A stretch of DNA of 64,000 nt, from assembly GCA_964501365.1 (NCBI GenBank), contig CAZCST010000038.1:16580-80579 (forward strand), given 5' to 3'. The first letter of the stretch is position 1. Every line of letters starts with the position of its first letter. The DNA is from CAZAMB01 sp964501365 (GTDB lineage: Bacteria; Planctomycetota; Phycisphaerae; UBA1845). The position numbers and the translations under genes were made by a program. Of this stretch, positions 56,213-64,000 are shown one piece after another. A model generated the notes under the pieces. That model ran no database searches, was not told the origin of the DNA, and saw only the letters and a list, made by a program, of their open reading frames with translations.

Positions 56213-57634
56213 CTAGAATTGGAAATAAATAAACGGCGCGGCGGATTCTCCGAGCACGGAAAATAGGAGGAGCGTCGCGGCGATCATCCCGCCTTGCAGG
56301 GGTGCGGGAAGCAGGCCGAAGAATCCACGCAGCTTTGCCGGCCAATTCCAAGGCGTCAGTTCCATCACCAGACCAAGGATTAGCACGGCATAGGCAATGG
56401 ATGACACGAAGTCGATTCCAGATTGAAAGCTGAACAACCGCGCCAGATATGCCTCCGTCGTGGCGAAATCCACGGCCCGAAATAGCACAAAGCACAGTGC
56501 GACCAGATGAAAGGTGACAACGACGCGGGCGACACGGGAGACCATCGGCTGGTCGGCGCGGTCCGCATCGATGCCGGTGAGGGAGTGAAAATACCTTCCA
56601 GCGCCGAGCATCAGCCCGTGTGCTGCGCCCCAGAGTACAAAGCCCCACGCCGCTCCATGCCATAGTCCGCCTAGAAGCATAACGATCGCCAGGTTGCGTA
56701 CCATCTTCCACGTTGACCCCTGAGCGCCTCCCAATGGGATGTAGAGGTAATCACGCAGCCATGTCGAAAGCGAAATGTGCCAGCGCCGCCAGAAGTCACG
56801 AAGACTCGTGGCGAGGTAGGGGCGGTTGAAGTTGATGGGCAGCTCAAAGCCCAGCATTTTCGCCGCACCGATGGCCACGCTGCTGTATCCGGAAAAATCG
56901 TAATAGATCTGAAACGCGTAGCCGTACATGGCCAGGAGCAGCGTCCATGATCCGTGCGCGCCGGGGTCGGCGAATACCGGATCGACGAGCGTGGTGGCGA
57001 GAATGTCGGCGATGCAGATTTTCTTGAACAGGCCGGTGAGCATGAGCGACAGGCCGTCCTGGGCGCGGGAATCATCCCACTGTGGGATAGGATCAATCTG
57101 CGGGAGGAACGTGGCGGCACGGATGATGGGGCCCGCGATGAGTCGCGGGAAGAAAGAGATGAAGAGCGCGAAGCGGGCGAAGTTTCGCGCTGGCTCGATC
57201 GCACCACGATAAACGTCCACCGTGTAGCTGAGCGCTTCAAAGGTGAAAAAGCTGATACCCAGCGGGAGTTCGAGGTGGTGGTGATGAATGGAGAGTGGAG
57301 GGCCGATCGCGGTGGATAGCGAGGCAATGTTATCGACAAGGAAGTTGAAGTATTTGAAGATCGCCAGCGTACCGATGTTGCTGATGAAGCTGACCGCGAG
57401 CCAGCGGCGTTTTCCATGTTGGTGCGGCGTGGCTGCGATACGACCGGCGACGAAGTAATCGACGGCGGTCATGCCCAGCATCATGATCGCATAGGGCAGA
57501 CTCCAGGATGCATAGAAATAGAGGCTGGCGAGCAGCAGGACTGCGATGCGCATTTTGGGCCGGCGGCGCACGGACCAGTAGATCGCGAGCACCACCGGAA
57601 AGAACAGCAGAAAATGAGCGGTGTTAAAGAGCAT
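56213..57634 (-). CDS. MBOAT-family O-acyltransferase (AlgI-like)
   Basis: 473 residues, about 10-11 transmembrane helices. Typical MBOAT features: FFPRLIAGPIIRAATFLPQI, FQIYYDFSGYSSVAIGAAKM, FWRRWHISLSTWLRDYLYIP and the catalytic His in MLLGGLWHGAAWGFVLWGAA (near 324). It would move acetyl or acyl groups across the inner membrane for polysaccharide O-acylation. The SGNH hydrolase gene lies directly upstream with no gap, forming a transfer pair as with AlgI/AlgJ. Confidence 0.9.
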   Translation of the reverse strand: MLFNTAHFLLFFPVVLAIYWSVRRRPKMRIAVLLLASLYFYASWSLPYAIMMLGMTAVDYFVAGRIAATPHQHGKRRWLAVSFISNIGTLAIFKYFNFLVDNIASLSTAIGPPLSIHHHHLELPLGISFFTFEALSYTVDVYRGAIEPARNFARFALFISFFPRLIAGPIIRAATFLPQIDPIPQWDDSRAQDGLSLMLTGLFKKICIADILATTLVDPVFADPGAHGSWTLLLAMYGYAFQIYYDFSGYSSVAIGAAKMLGFELPINFNRPYLATSLRDFWRRWHISLSTWLRDYLYIPLGGAQGSTWKMVRNLAIVMLLGGLWHGAAWGFVLWGAAHGLMLGAGRYFHSLTGIDADRADQPMVSRVARVVVTFHLVALCFVLFRAVDFATTEAYLARLFSFQSGIDFVSSIAYAVLILGLVMELTPWNWPAKLRGFFGLLPAPLQGGMIAATLLLFSVLGESAAPFIYFQF

Positions 57635-58717
57635 CTACGGTGAGCTCCGCGCGACGGCCTGGCTTTCGATCAATCGTCGAATTTCCATCGCGACGGTTTG
57701 CCCAACGAGTTGATGGCCGGCGTCGTTGAGATGAATAGCGTCGGTAAAGTAGTCCGCTCGCCGGGGAACCGCACGGTCGAGGTCGATGAGCGGTGTGTCG
57801 GTGCGCCGGGCAACATCGCGGACGGCCTCGTTGTAGCGGTCGAAGGCGTCATTGAGGCCGGCGAGAGTGAGGGCCGGGTTGTTGGTCAGCGAGCTGGCGG
57901 CCAGATCGAATTGGTCCGACGGAGCGGACGGATCGCCAAAGGATCGCGGGGCCGTGCAAAGGATCGCGCGCCAGCCGTGGGCACGGCACTCGTGTATCAG
58001 AGTGGCGAGTCGATCGGCGTAGCGATCGATGCCGGATTGATCGAGGGAATCGTGGCGGCGCGGAGAGAGCAACCGAGCGGTCAGCGGAGTGCTGTTGACT
58101 TTCAACACGTTCAGCAGCAGCGAGTGCTCCTCCAGGAATTGGCTGACGGGGGCGCGCGAGTCCGAATTTTTGGCGGAGCCGCCAAACTGCCGCCGGGCGT
58201 GTGCGGCGATGTCGGTTGCGACCTGATCGACGACGACCATGTCGGGATCGAGCGCGGCGATGCGGCCATCAAGGAGCTCGATGCTGTCGGCGAGGGTGTA
58301 TCCGGGCACTCCCGCGTTGACCGCGTCGAACGCGCCTGCTGAGCGTTGCCCTAATTCCGTGACAAGGCGCGACACCCAAACCGAGTCGTCGTCGCTGGCC
58401 TCCATGCCAAAGGTGGTCGAATCACCGAGGGCCACGATTCGCACGAGACCTTCAGGCTTGGGGATTTGCGGTTCGCGACCACGAAAGCCGAACCGGTTGA
58501 TCTGAACTCTTCGCTCGCTTCCGTTGAGCGTAGCGCCGGGTTTGAGCTGGCGGCGTCCGGATTGGTCGAGTTGGTAGATTTCCGCGACTGGCCCGCGGAC
58601 ACCGAGTCGATACCAGGATCGTGCGCGGAGCGCAGATTCCGCCAACAAAAGGAGACTGATCGTCCAAACCAGCGTCCATATCGATTTTGGAACTCTGCCT
58701 TTAACCTTCGTTTCCAT
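57635..58717 (-). CDS. SGNH/GDSL hydrolase paired with MBOAT
   Basis: 360 residues. An N-terminal membrane helix (SIWTLVWTISLLLLAESALR) anchors a periplasmic SGNH domain: block I IVALGDSTTFGMEASDDDS (Ser near 97), a Gly and Asn block (DAVNAGVPGYTLADSIELL), and the Asp-x-x-His block DAIHLNDAGHQLVG near 330. With the downstream MBOAT protein it probably acts as the periplasmic O-acyltransferase on an exopolysaccharide. The stop touches the MBOAT start, so translation is coupled. Confidence 0.85.
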   Translation of the reverse strand: METKVKGRVPKSIWTLVWTISLLLLAESALRARSWYRLGVRGPVAEIYQLDQSGRRQLKPGATLNGSERRVQINRFGFRGREPQIPKPEGLVRIVALGDSTTFGMEASDDDSVWVSRLVTELGQRSAGAFDAVNAGVPGYTLADSIELLDGRIAALDPDMVVVDQVATDIAAHARRQFGGSAKNSDSRAPVSQFLEEHSLLLNVLKVNSTPLTARLLSPRRHDSLDQSGIDRYADRLATLIHECRAHGWRAILCTAPRSFGDPSAPSDQFDLAASSLTNNPALTLAGLNDAFDRYNEAVRDVARRTDTPLIDLDRAVPRRADYFTDAIHLNDAGHQLVGQTVAMEIRRLIESQAVARSSP

Positions 58718-59120
58718 CGATTGTTATGGCGGACAAACGGTTGCGTAAGGTTTAGTTGCTCCAAGAATTATCGGCACGCAGGAACGACAATTGAGCTAGG
58801 CACGGCGGGTCGGTGCTGGCAAGTTTTGAGTGCCACGGGCGGCTTGCCCGCCGGTGCCGGCACTGGCAGCAAGCTGCCAGTGGCACCCTTCAATCAAACT
58901 TAACCAGTACCGGCGGGTCGGGCCCGGGATCACAGACGGCGTTGTGGGTGTGACGCCTCGGTGACGGTGAATGGGCAGAATCCGTCCAAACAATGGCCCC
59001 CTGGGTGCGTATTCATGGATGCGGGGAGGGGGATGCCGCTGCGGAACCCCTGATCGGGTAGAATCAGGAGTGCATCGTACCGCCTCCCTGCGGTGCGATC
59101 GGCACAGAAGGAGTAAGACG
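58718..59120. repeat. Gap with a compound REP-like element
   Basis: 403 bases without a convincing gene. At 58831-58887 a compound palindrome has outer arms TGCCAC/GTGGCA and two inner stems, CGGGCGGCTTGCCCGCC and CACTGGCAGCAAGCTGCCAG. The region before 59,120 holds the AAGGAG site of the metallopeptidase gene. Confidence 0.65.
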
Positions 59121-59825
59121 ATGTGGTTTGACCCCACGTATTTTCTTTATGTCGGGCCGGCGATTCTTCTGGCCATGTGGGCGCAATATCGCGTGAAGAG
59201 CGCGTATGCCCGGGCCAGTCAGTATGCGCCGCGCAGCGGGCTGACCGGAGCGGAGACGGCCCAGCGTATTCTCAACGCCTACGGAATTCCGAATGTCGCC
59301 ATCGAACCGGTGCAATCGTTTCTGGGAGATCACTACGATTCGTCCAAGAAAGTGCTGCGGCTGAGTCCGGACGTGTACCACGGGCGTTCGCTGGCGGCAC
59401 TGGGCATTGCGGCGCACGAAGTGGGCCACGCGATTCAGGATTCGACCGGCTATGGACCGCTGGCGATTCGCAACGGACTCGTGCCGATGGCGTCCATTGG
59501 CAGCAATCTGTCGATCTTCCTTGTCATCATTGGCCTGGTACTGAGTGCGGCCGTTCCGGCGGCGCGGTATGTCGCGGTGGCCGGACTGGGCTTGTTTGGT
59601 GTGGTGGTGTTGTTTCAGATTGTGAATTTACCCGTGGAATACAATGCGTCGGCGCGGGCGCGTGACATCCTGCTCCGGCAGGGCATGGTAACTGCGGAAG
59701 AAGATCGCGTGGTGCAGGGGGTGCTTTCTGCGGCGGCGCTGACCTATGTGGCTGCGACGCTGACCGCGATTCTTACATTGCTCTATTACGCCTCGCTGGT
59801 GTACGGCGGTCGGCGGAATAATTGA
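59121..59825 (+). CDS. Membrane zinc metallopeptidase (YugP-like)
   Basis: 234 residues from ATG 59121 with AAGGAG seven bases upstream; the frame extends 50 codons further but without a start site. Hydrophobic N-terminus, then the extended zinc motif ALGIAAHEVGHAIQDSTGYG (HExxH), and four more hydrophobic helices. Preceding strands (FLGDHYDSSKKVLRLSPDVY) match the Zn-peptidase-2/YugP family. Active site likely faces the cytosol or membrane; targets unknown. Confidence 0.85.
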   Translation: MWFDPTYFLYVGPAILLAMWAQYRVKSAYARASQYAPRSGLTGAETAQRILNAYGIPNVAIEPVQSFLGDHYDSSKKVLRLSPDVYHGRSLAALGIAAHEVGHAIQDSTGYGPLAIRNGLVPMASIGSNLSIFLVIIGLVLSAAVPAARYVAVAGLGLFGVVVLFQIVNLPVEYNASARARDILLRQGMVTAEEDRVVQGVLSAAALTYVAATLTAILTLLYYASLVYGGRRNN

Positions 59826-59860
59826 TAATTCAAGGCAGAGGGCAGCCAAGAGCAAGAGGT

Positions 59861-59882
59861 GGTGCATCAAGATGCACCCTAC
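59861..59882. repeat. Second copy of the GGTGCATC..GATGCACC repeat
   Basis: GGTGCATCAAGATGCACCCT, differing from 34219-34240 at one base. It lies between the metallopeptidase and PilZ genes and could form a small terminator-like stem for the convergent pair. Confidence 0.65.
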
Positions 59883-59884
59883 TA

Positions 59885-60262
59885 TTAGAGGAAGAGCGGT
59901 TGATCGAATCGGAGGCCGGCGCCGAGTCGCTTGCCGGATTCGGAATCGATGACTTCCGTGCGGACTACAGTGGCGTAGCAGACTTCATTGGTGGGGCAAT
60001 CGATCGACTCATGCGTGGATGAAAAGAAAATTTCGCAGCGCTGGCCGACGTTCATTCCATAGGAAAACGGAACCGACACAAAGAGCCCGCCTTCGCTAAT
60101 ATCCTCGACATCGCATCGGTGCGATTCCTTCAGGCCCATGAGGCGCACTTCGGCAGTGAGTTCCTTTTGCAGTCGGGCCGCGCAACGGCGGTCGTCGAGC
60201 GTTGAGAAAGAATCAGTATTTTGCAGCGTCAATGTCACGGAAGATTCAACAGCAACGGACAT
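59885..60262 (-). CDS. PilZ-domain protein
   Basis: 125 residues with AGGAG upstream. The PilZ signature for cyclic-di-GMP binding is present: an Arg pair in DDRRCAARLQKE (RxxxR) and DVEDISEGGLFVSVPF (DxSxxG), then strands including ERCEIFF-like and GKRLGAGLRFDQP. A single-domain protein in the cytosol that probably acts as an adaptor for c-di-GMP signalling. A strong promoter lies upstream at 60,307-60,334. Confidence 0.85.
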   Translation of the reverse strand: MSVAVESSVTLTLQNTDSFSTLDDRRCAARLQKELTAEVRLMGLKESHRCDVEDISEGGLFVSVPFSYGMNVGQRCEIFFSSTHESIDCPTNEVCYATVVRTEVIDSESGKRLGAGLRFDQPLFL

Positions 60263-60306
60263 GATTTTTCTCCTGCAACGCGGGCAGTGTTGTACGAAGG
60301 AGTTGG

Positions 60307-60334
60307 ACTATACCCTCCGCGGAGGTTCTGTCAA
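60307..60334 (-). promoter_or_regulatory. Promoter with palindromic spacer for the PilZ gene
   Basis: On the minus strand: -35 TTGACA (60334-60329), 16-base spacer, -10 TATAGT (60312-60307), about 45 bases before the ATG. The spacer contains the perfect palindrome CCTCCGCGGAGG (60314-60325), which is a good candidate operator between the two promoter boxes. Confidence 0.65.
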
Positions 60335-60492
60335 TGTAAGCGAGCCGTTTTTGCCGAGCCTCGTGAATAAGTCTTCACACGGGGCCTTCTCTGGGTGGAA
60401 CCCGTTTCACCCGAGCAACGAGGCTTCCTTTATACGGACAATTCGGCGCATCGGTTAAATCGTGCGGACAATGTGAAAATAGGCAGTGCGAC

Positions 60493-61764
60493 TTACGCCA
60501 TGCTAAATTGACGGCCACGAATCGTGCCCCTGATCGTGCAAGGCAGTTTCCAGCCGTCAAAAGGGGTATTTTTGCTCTTGGACAGCAGCTTTTGGGCCGC
60601 GACTGTCCAAGGCTGGTTGGGGGCGATCAAAGTCAAATCGGCTTGGGAGCCCGGTACGATGGGTCTGGAGGGCCTGCGGACGACGCGGTCGGGAGCGGCG
60701 GTGAACCAATTGATGAGTTGCGGCCAGTCGGCCAGGCCGGTTTCGATCATGGCCATGGCAGCAAGACCAACGGCGGTTTCCAGCCCGATGATGCCGGCCG
60801 GGGCTTTCAGGAAACCAGCGGCTTTCTCATCGGCGGCGTGGGGGGCATGGTCGGTGATGATGCAGTCGATGGTCCCGTCGAGGAGGCCTTTTCGACAAGA
60901 ATCGACATCGTTTTGGGGGCGCAGCGGTGGGTGCATCTTGGTGTTTGGGTCGGCGGCGGAACATGCGTCGTCGGTGAGAATCAGGTGATGCGTGCAGACT
61001 TCGGTGGTGACGGGGAGGCCTTCGGCCTTGGCGCGGCGGACGAGTTCCACGGCGCGGGCGGTGGAGATGTGGGCGACGTGGTAGCGGGCGCGGAATTTTC
61101 GGCAGAGGTCGATGTCGCGCTCGATCATGGCTTCTTCAGATTTCGGGTCGAGGCCCGGCAGGCCTAGTCGCCGCGAGACTTCGCCGAGGTGCATGACGCC
61201 GCCGGCGGAGAGCGCTTTGAATTCACAATGCTGAATGAGCAGGGCGTCGCAGCGGGCGGCCTGCTCGAAGGCGAGTGCCATGATGTTGTCATCTTCGACG
61301 CCCGTGCCGTCGTCGCTGAAGGCGACCGCGCCGGCTTTCATCAGAGCGGCGAAATCGGTTAGCTCCTTGCCCGCGCGTCCGCGCGTGATGCAGGCCACCG
61401 GGGCGACTTCGCAGTGGCCCATTTCGCGGGCGCGCTCGATCACCCAGCGAATACGCTGCGGCTCATCGAGCGGCGGAGTGGTGTTGGGCATGCAGGCCAC
61501 ATAGGTGAACCCTCCGGCCGCCGCCGCGCGCGTACCCGTTTCGATGGTTTCCTTGTGCGATTGGCCCGGCTCGCGAAGGTGGACGTGAATGTCCATGAGG
61601 CCCGGACAGAGGATGCAGCCGGTCGCGTCGATGACTCTTGCATCCTTCGGCGCGCGGTCCGCGATGCGTCCGTTGTCGATGACGATGTCTGCAATCTCGT
61701 CGCGCTTGCGGTAAGGGTCGATCACTCGTGCCCCGCGAAGATGGAATGCGTTACTGGTTTGCAT
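60493..61764 (-). CDS. pyrC: Dihydroorotase (class I)
   Basis: 423 residues. The amidohydrolase metal site is DIHVHLREPGQSHKETIETG; later blocks YHVAHISTARAVELVRRAKA, TTEVCTHHLILTDD and DCIITDHAPHAADEKAAGFL supply the remaining His and catalytic Asp. Length and sequence are those of the PyrC/PyrX class I group that usually works with aspartate transcarbamoylase. All key residues appear intact, so it is probably active in pyrimidine synthesis. No pyrB is adjacent. Confidence 0.92.
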   Translation of the reverse strand: MQTSNAFHLRGARVIDPYRKRDEIADIVIDNGRIADRAPKDARVIDATGCILCPGLMDIHVHLREPGQSHKETIETGTRAAAAGGFTYVACMPNTTPPLDEPQRIRWVIERAREMGHCEVAPVACITRGRAGKELTDFAALMKAGAVAFSDDGTGVEDDNIMALAFEQAARCDALLIQHCEFKALSAGGVMHLGEVSRRLGLPGLDPKSEEAMIERDIDLCRKFRARYHVAHISTARAVELVRRAKAEGLPVTTEVCTHHLILTDDACSAADPNTKMHPPLRPQNDVDSCRKGLLDGTIDCIITDHAPHAADEKAAGFLKAPAGIIGLETAVGLAAMAMIETGLADWPQLINWFTAAPDRVVRRPSRPIVPGSQADLTLIAPNQPWTVAAQKLLSKSKNTPFDGWKLPCTIRGTIRGRQFSMA

Positions 61765-61812
61765 GATGGCTGATTGTGATGGGCCGGGAGGCGGCGGGCA
61801 AGGAAGAGCGAT

Positions 61813-61840
61813 TTCACCGCGGAAGCGCCGAGAACGCAGA
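61813..61840. repeat. Degenerate half of the MITE-like element
   Basis: TTTCACCGCGGAAGCGCCGA resembles the left arm of the element at 45,121 (TTTCACCGCAGAGGCGCAGA). No matching right arm is found nearby, so this is a decayed remnant in the 134-base gap after dihydroorotase. Confidence 0.45.
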
Positions 61841-61898
61841 TTTTGATTGGGGATTGCAAGAGGGGTTGAGTCTCGGCGGGCAAAGACTGTGCAATCTC

Positions 61899-63047
61899 CT
61901 AGTTTGAAAGAATTCTACCCAGCAACGAAAAGAAAGCGGCGAGCGCGAAAACAGCGATCAGTTGAGACGATGCTGCAACCCAAAAGCTGTGTGGCATTTT
62001 GATATAACGGCGATAGGCAAAAGCCACGGCAATCGTGGCAATTGCGGCAAATAACCCAAAGTGCAAGAAAGGCCTGAGTAAAATTCCCAACGTTGAGTAT
62101 TGCAACCATCGACCAAGCTCGGACCTGTACCAGAAGTCGTTGATCAACGCGTATTCAACGGTCAGGTAAAGAATCGTAAACAAAGGCAAGAGTGCCACAA
62201 CCGAATAGCACGCTACGCGAACAACGTGAACTCTTCGCACTTTGCATATCGACATCGACTGTTGAAAAATGAGCAGGGCCCCGAGAGAAAAAACCGAATA
62301 CAAGAAGATCGCTGCGCCAAGGAAATACCCTTCGTCGAATTTAAATAATCGCAAGGCGAATTCGGGTATGTCGGAAATTGTTACAAGTATTGGCCCCCCT
62401 GGAATTTGTCGAGAATATGCATTCCACCAAAGCGCCAATCCAAAGCCAATTGGAGACAAGATCGCAACGAGAATGATCACAATCGTCGCCCACACCACTA
62501 ACGGTCTCAGTGCCGGATCGTCATGGATGCTGACACGTTGCCAAAGACGTGATGGCCGACAGGCCAGGAGCCAGGTGTTGATGAACGAGCGGACGGGGCG
62601 GTCGCGCCAGCGGTATTCGAAGAGCGGTTTTTCGCGGCGGCGGTAGCGGAGCAGGGCCTCGTTCCAATCGACGGCCGTACCACATTCGGGGCAGCGGGAG
62701 TCGGAGAGGCCGTAGAGGTGGTAGTTGCAGTGGCCGCAGGTGAGCTCTTCCAAGGGGGCGGCGACGGACCAGTCGAATTCAAACCGGCAGGCGGGGCAGA
62801 TCGGCTCAGACTGGCCGCGAAGGTCGTGGCCACAGCGGGCACAAAGCACATCGAAATGAATTAAGTGCCAGGGAGGCGCGGCGGAGTCTACATATGGGGC
62901 AGAGTCCGAAGCGGGAATATTCGGAGGTATTGCACCGGTCACAGCATGAATAGTCCGACAGAAACGTCCGCGCGTCAAAATCGCCGGCGTCCGAACCGCG
63001 AATGGAAGTGCTTCCGCAGGCAAACACAGGCATCGCAACGGGAGCAT
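61899..63047 (-). CDS. Membrane protein with tandem zinc ribbons
   Basis: 382 codons in the open frame; the true start is uncertain (GTG 62942 is possible). Two four-Cys zinc ribbons (CARCGHDLRGQSEPICPACR and CGHCNYHLYGLSDSRCPECG) are followed by about five transmembrane helices from residue 185 on. Upstream, in another frame, CDRCNTSEYSRFGLCPICRL is a further ribbon-like motif, so the gene may have suffered a frameshift or the motif belongs to an overlapping ORF. Similar zinc-ribbon membrane proteins are common in Phycisphaerae; function unknown. Confidence 0.65.
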   Translation of the reverse strand: MLPLRCLCLPAEALPFAVRTPAILTRGRFCRTIHAVTGAIPPNIPASDSAPYVDSAAPPWHLIHFDVLCARCGHDLRGQSEPICPACRFEFDWSVAAPLEELTCGHCNYHLYGLSDSRCPECGTAVDWNEALLRYRRREKPLFEYRWRDRPVRSFINTWLLACRPSRLWQRVSIHDDPALRPLVVWATIVIILVAILSPIGFGLALWWNAYSRQIPGGPILVTISDIPEFALRLFKFDEGYFLGAAIFLYSVFSLGALLIFQQSMSICKVRRVHVVRVACYSVVALLPLFTILYLTVEYALINDFWYRSELGRWLQYSTLGILLRPFLHFGLFAAIATIAVAFAYRRYIKMPHSFWVAASSQLIAVFALAAFFSLLGRILSN

Positions 63048-63277
63048 CTCTTATTGATGCAACCGACACTTCAATCGCGAGCCGTTCTGATGACGACCGC
63101 ATGAAATCTGCATGGATTGCACGAAACTCCCCACACTGTCTACCAGTCAGAGCCCTACAATTTCCTTGGCCATGAAGGGGTTTTTGTGATGGATGGGGCA
63201 CATTGGGAGCTTCTTGAGTTGCGCGGAATGAGGTTCGCAACTCGTTTGACGATCCAGCTTAACAGAGAGGAGAAACG

Positions 63278-63865
63278 ATGACACTAACCATAGAAACGAC
63301 TGCGATTTTGATTGGTGCGGCGCTGATCGCGGGCTGCTCGAGCACAAGACAGCACACGACGCGAATGTCCTACGCAGAAACGGAATACGCGCCGCCGACA
63401 TACACAGACACCGCTCATAATGACACGATGCCGGCCTACGACCGGCGGTCTCCAATCGCCGACACCGTTCCCACGACGTCATTCCCGATTACCACTTCGC
63501 GCGTCACGACGACCCGCACGGTAAACATGGCGGTAAGCCCGGCAATTCGATATGACATCACTCTGGACGAATTTCGCGGGCATATTCGTGAACAGTCGGC
63601 CATCTTCGTGGACGCCCGGCAACCCAAGGAATTCCGAAAGGGCCACGTTACAGGTGCGATCAACATTCCAGTCGGGGACGAGGACGCTTACATCGCCAAG
63701 TTCCAGGAGGATGTTGCGCCTGACCAGCTAGTGATCGTATATTGCGGCGGGCCAGAGTGTCCGGCCAGCGACAACGTCGCCTCGTACTTGAGCACGCAGG
63801 GATACTCCAACATCCGTGTGTACAAGCCGGGCTGGCAACAATTATCCAAAGTGGACCTTCCCTAG
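63278..63865 (+). CDS. Rhodanese-domain lipoprotein
   Basis: 195 residues with GAGGAG upstream. The N-terminus TTAILIGAALIAGCSSTR is a lipoprotein signal with lipobox IAGC. A Thr/Tyr-rich linker is followed by a rhodanese domain: AIFVDARQPKEFRKGHVTGA, INIPVGDEDAYIAKFQED and the active-site loop LVIVYCGGPECPASDN with its Cys. It would transfer sulfane sulfur or act as a thiol-binding protein in the periplasm. Its stop codon coincides with the end of the IS element, so the last residues may have been altered by insertion. Confidence 0.8.
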   Translation: MTLTIETTAILIGAALIAGCSSTRQHTTRMSYAETEYAPPTYTDTAHNDTMPAYDRRSPIADTVPTTSFPITTSRVTTTRTVNMAVSPAIRYDITLDEFRGHIREQSAIFVDARQPKEFRKGHVTGAINIPVGDEDAYIAKFQEDVAPDQLVIVYCGGPECPASDNVASYLSTQGYSNIRVYKPGWQQLSKVDLP

Positions 63866-64000
63866 AGCGTGTTATGGACTTTTGTGAGGCTAAGCCGATG
63901 TTTGTGGCATGGCAAGGAAGCCTTACCCAAGCGACGTCAAGGATGACGAATGGGCGTTTGTCGCGCGGTATCTGACGCTGATGCGGGATGACGCGCCGCA
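63865..64000 (+). mobile_element. IS5-like insertion sequence, left end (runs off window)
   Basis: The left end is placed at GAGCGTGTTATGGACTTTTG, directly after TA, a possible target duplication. The transposase gene starts 44 bases in. Only the first 136 bases are present, so the right inverted repeat cannot be compared. Confidence 0.65.
63909..64000 (+). CDS. IS5-family transposase, N-terminus (cut by window edge)
   Basis: Thirty codons from ATG 63909: ARKPYPSDVKDDEWAFVARY followed by LTLMRDDAP. This matches the N-terminal segment of IS5-group DDE transposases (KxYPSDLxDxEWxxxxPY). The catalytic domain lies outside the window. Confidence 0.75.
   Translation, partial: MARKPYPSDVKDDEWAFVARYLTLMRDDAP

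Overview
The window looks like a chromosomal segment of a planctomycete, probably a Phycisphaerae-like lineage. This is inferred from a TIGR03009-like protein, an NPCBM-domain exported protein, an ECF sigma factor next to a von Willebrand protein with an anti-sigma-like N-terminus, an exported protein with Cys/Asp/Asn-rich repeats and an IPTL-type C-terminal sorting tail, and intergenic regions full of small palindromic repeats. No rRNA or marker gene fixes the taxonomy.

Layout. (1) Bases 1 to about 13,406 are the right part of an integrative mobilizable or conjugative element. It carries an ArdC-type antirestriction gene (cut by the window edge), an orphan DNA methyltransferase, a MobF/TrwC relaxase-helicase, a HEAT-repeat protein with a LysR-like C-terminal helix-turn-helix, a ParB-like protein, a TraD/VirD4-like coupling ATPase, small membrane proteins, an excisionase-like protein and a tyrosine integrase. 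It abuts the 3' end of a tRNA-Ser(CGA) gene, and the integrase frame reads through that gene in antisense. No mating-pair-formation genes are visible. (2) 13.7-17.9 kb: host genes for a LolA-like exported protein, an epimerase-type threonine dehydrogenase and two CNNM/CorC-like membrane proteins. (3) 22.8-17.9 kb, minus strand: a tight five-gene operon of two CrtI-like flavoproteins, a FabZ-like dehydratase, a FabI-like enoyl-ACP reductase and a phosphopantetheinyl transferase, apparently an accessory acyl-chain pathway. (4) 22.9-29.8 kb: envelope proteins, a truncated porin-like gene divergent from mntH-usp with paired DtxR/MntR-like motifs between them, and a very small ORF with a strong ribosome binding site. 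(5) 29.9-39 kb: vWA/ECF sigma pair, rhomboid protease, a large exported FG-GAP protein and an ABC exporter whose ATPase domain carries a translated repeat. (6) 39.4-49.1 kb: a Mu-like head module (terminase, portal, protease, decoration, major capsid, gp36 and several small structural genes) with no tail, lysis, transposase or regulatory genes; many of its gaps hold a different host-type palindromic repeat. (7) 49.3-64 kb: host genes including a DUF1264 protein, a Tat-exported class V aminotransferase, an AbrB/Doc toxin-antitoxin pair with a clear promoter-operator, an ABC-2 permease, an MBOAT/SGNH O-acylation pair, a Zn-peptidase, a PilZ protein, dihydroorotase and a rhodanese lipoprotein whose stop codon lies at the edge of an IS5-like element that runs out of the window.

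How the genes work together. The left element has DNA processing (relaxase, coupling protein), host-defence evasion (ArdC, methylase), a possible stability function (ParB) and recombination (Int/Xis). The five-gene acyl operon is translationally coupled and probably builds or modifies an unusual acyl chain with a ketosynthase and ACP encoded elsewhere. The head module could be a decayed prophage or a domesticated particle. The most distinctive genome-scale feature is a family of short repeats near the consensus CCCTCTCCCTGAGAGGGAGA that lies in frame inside three different genes.
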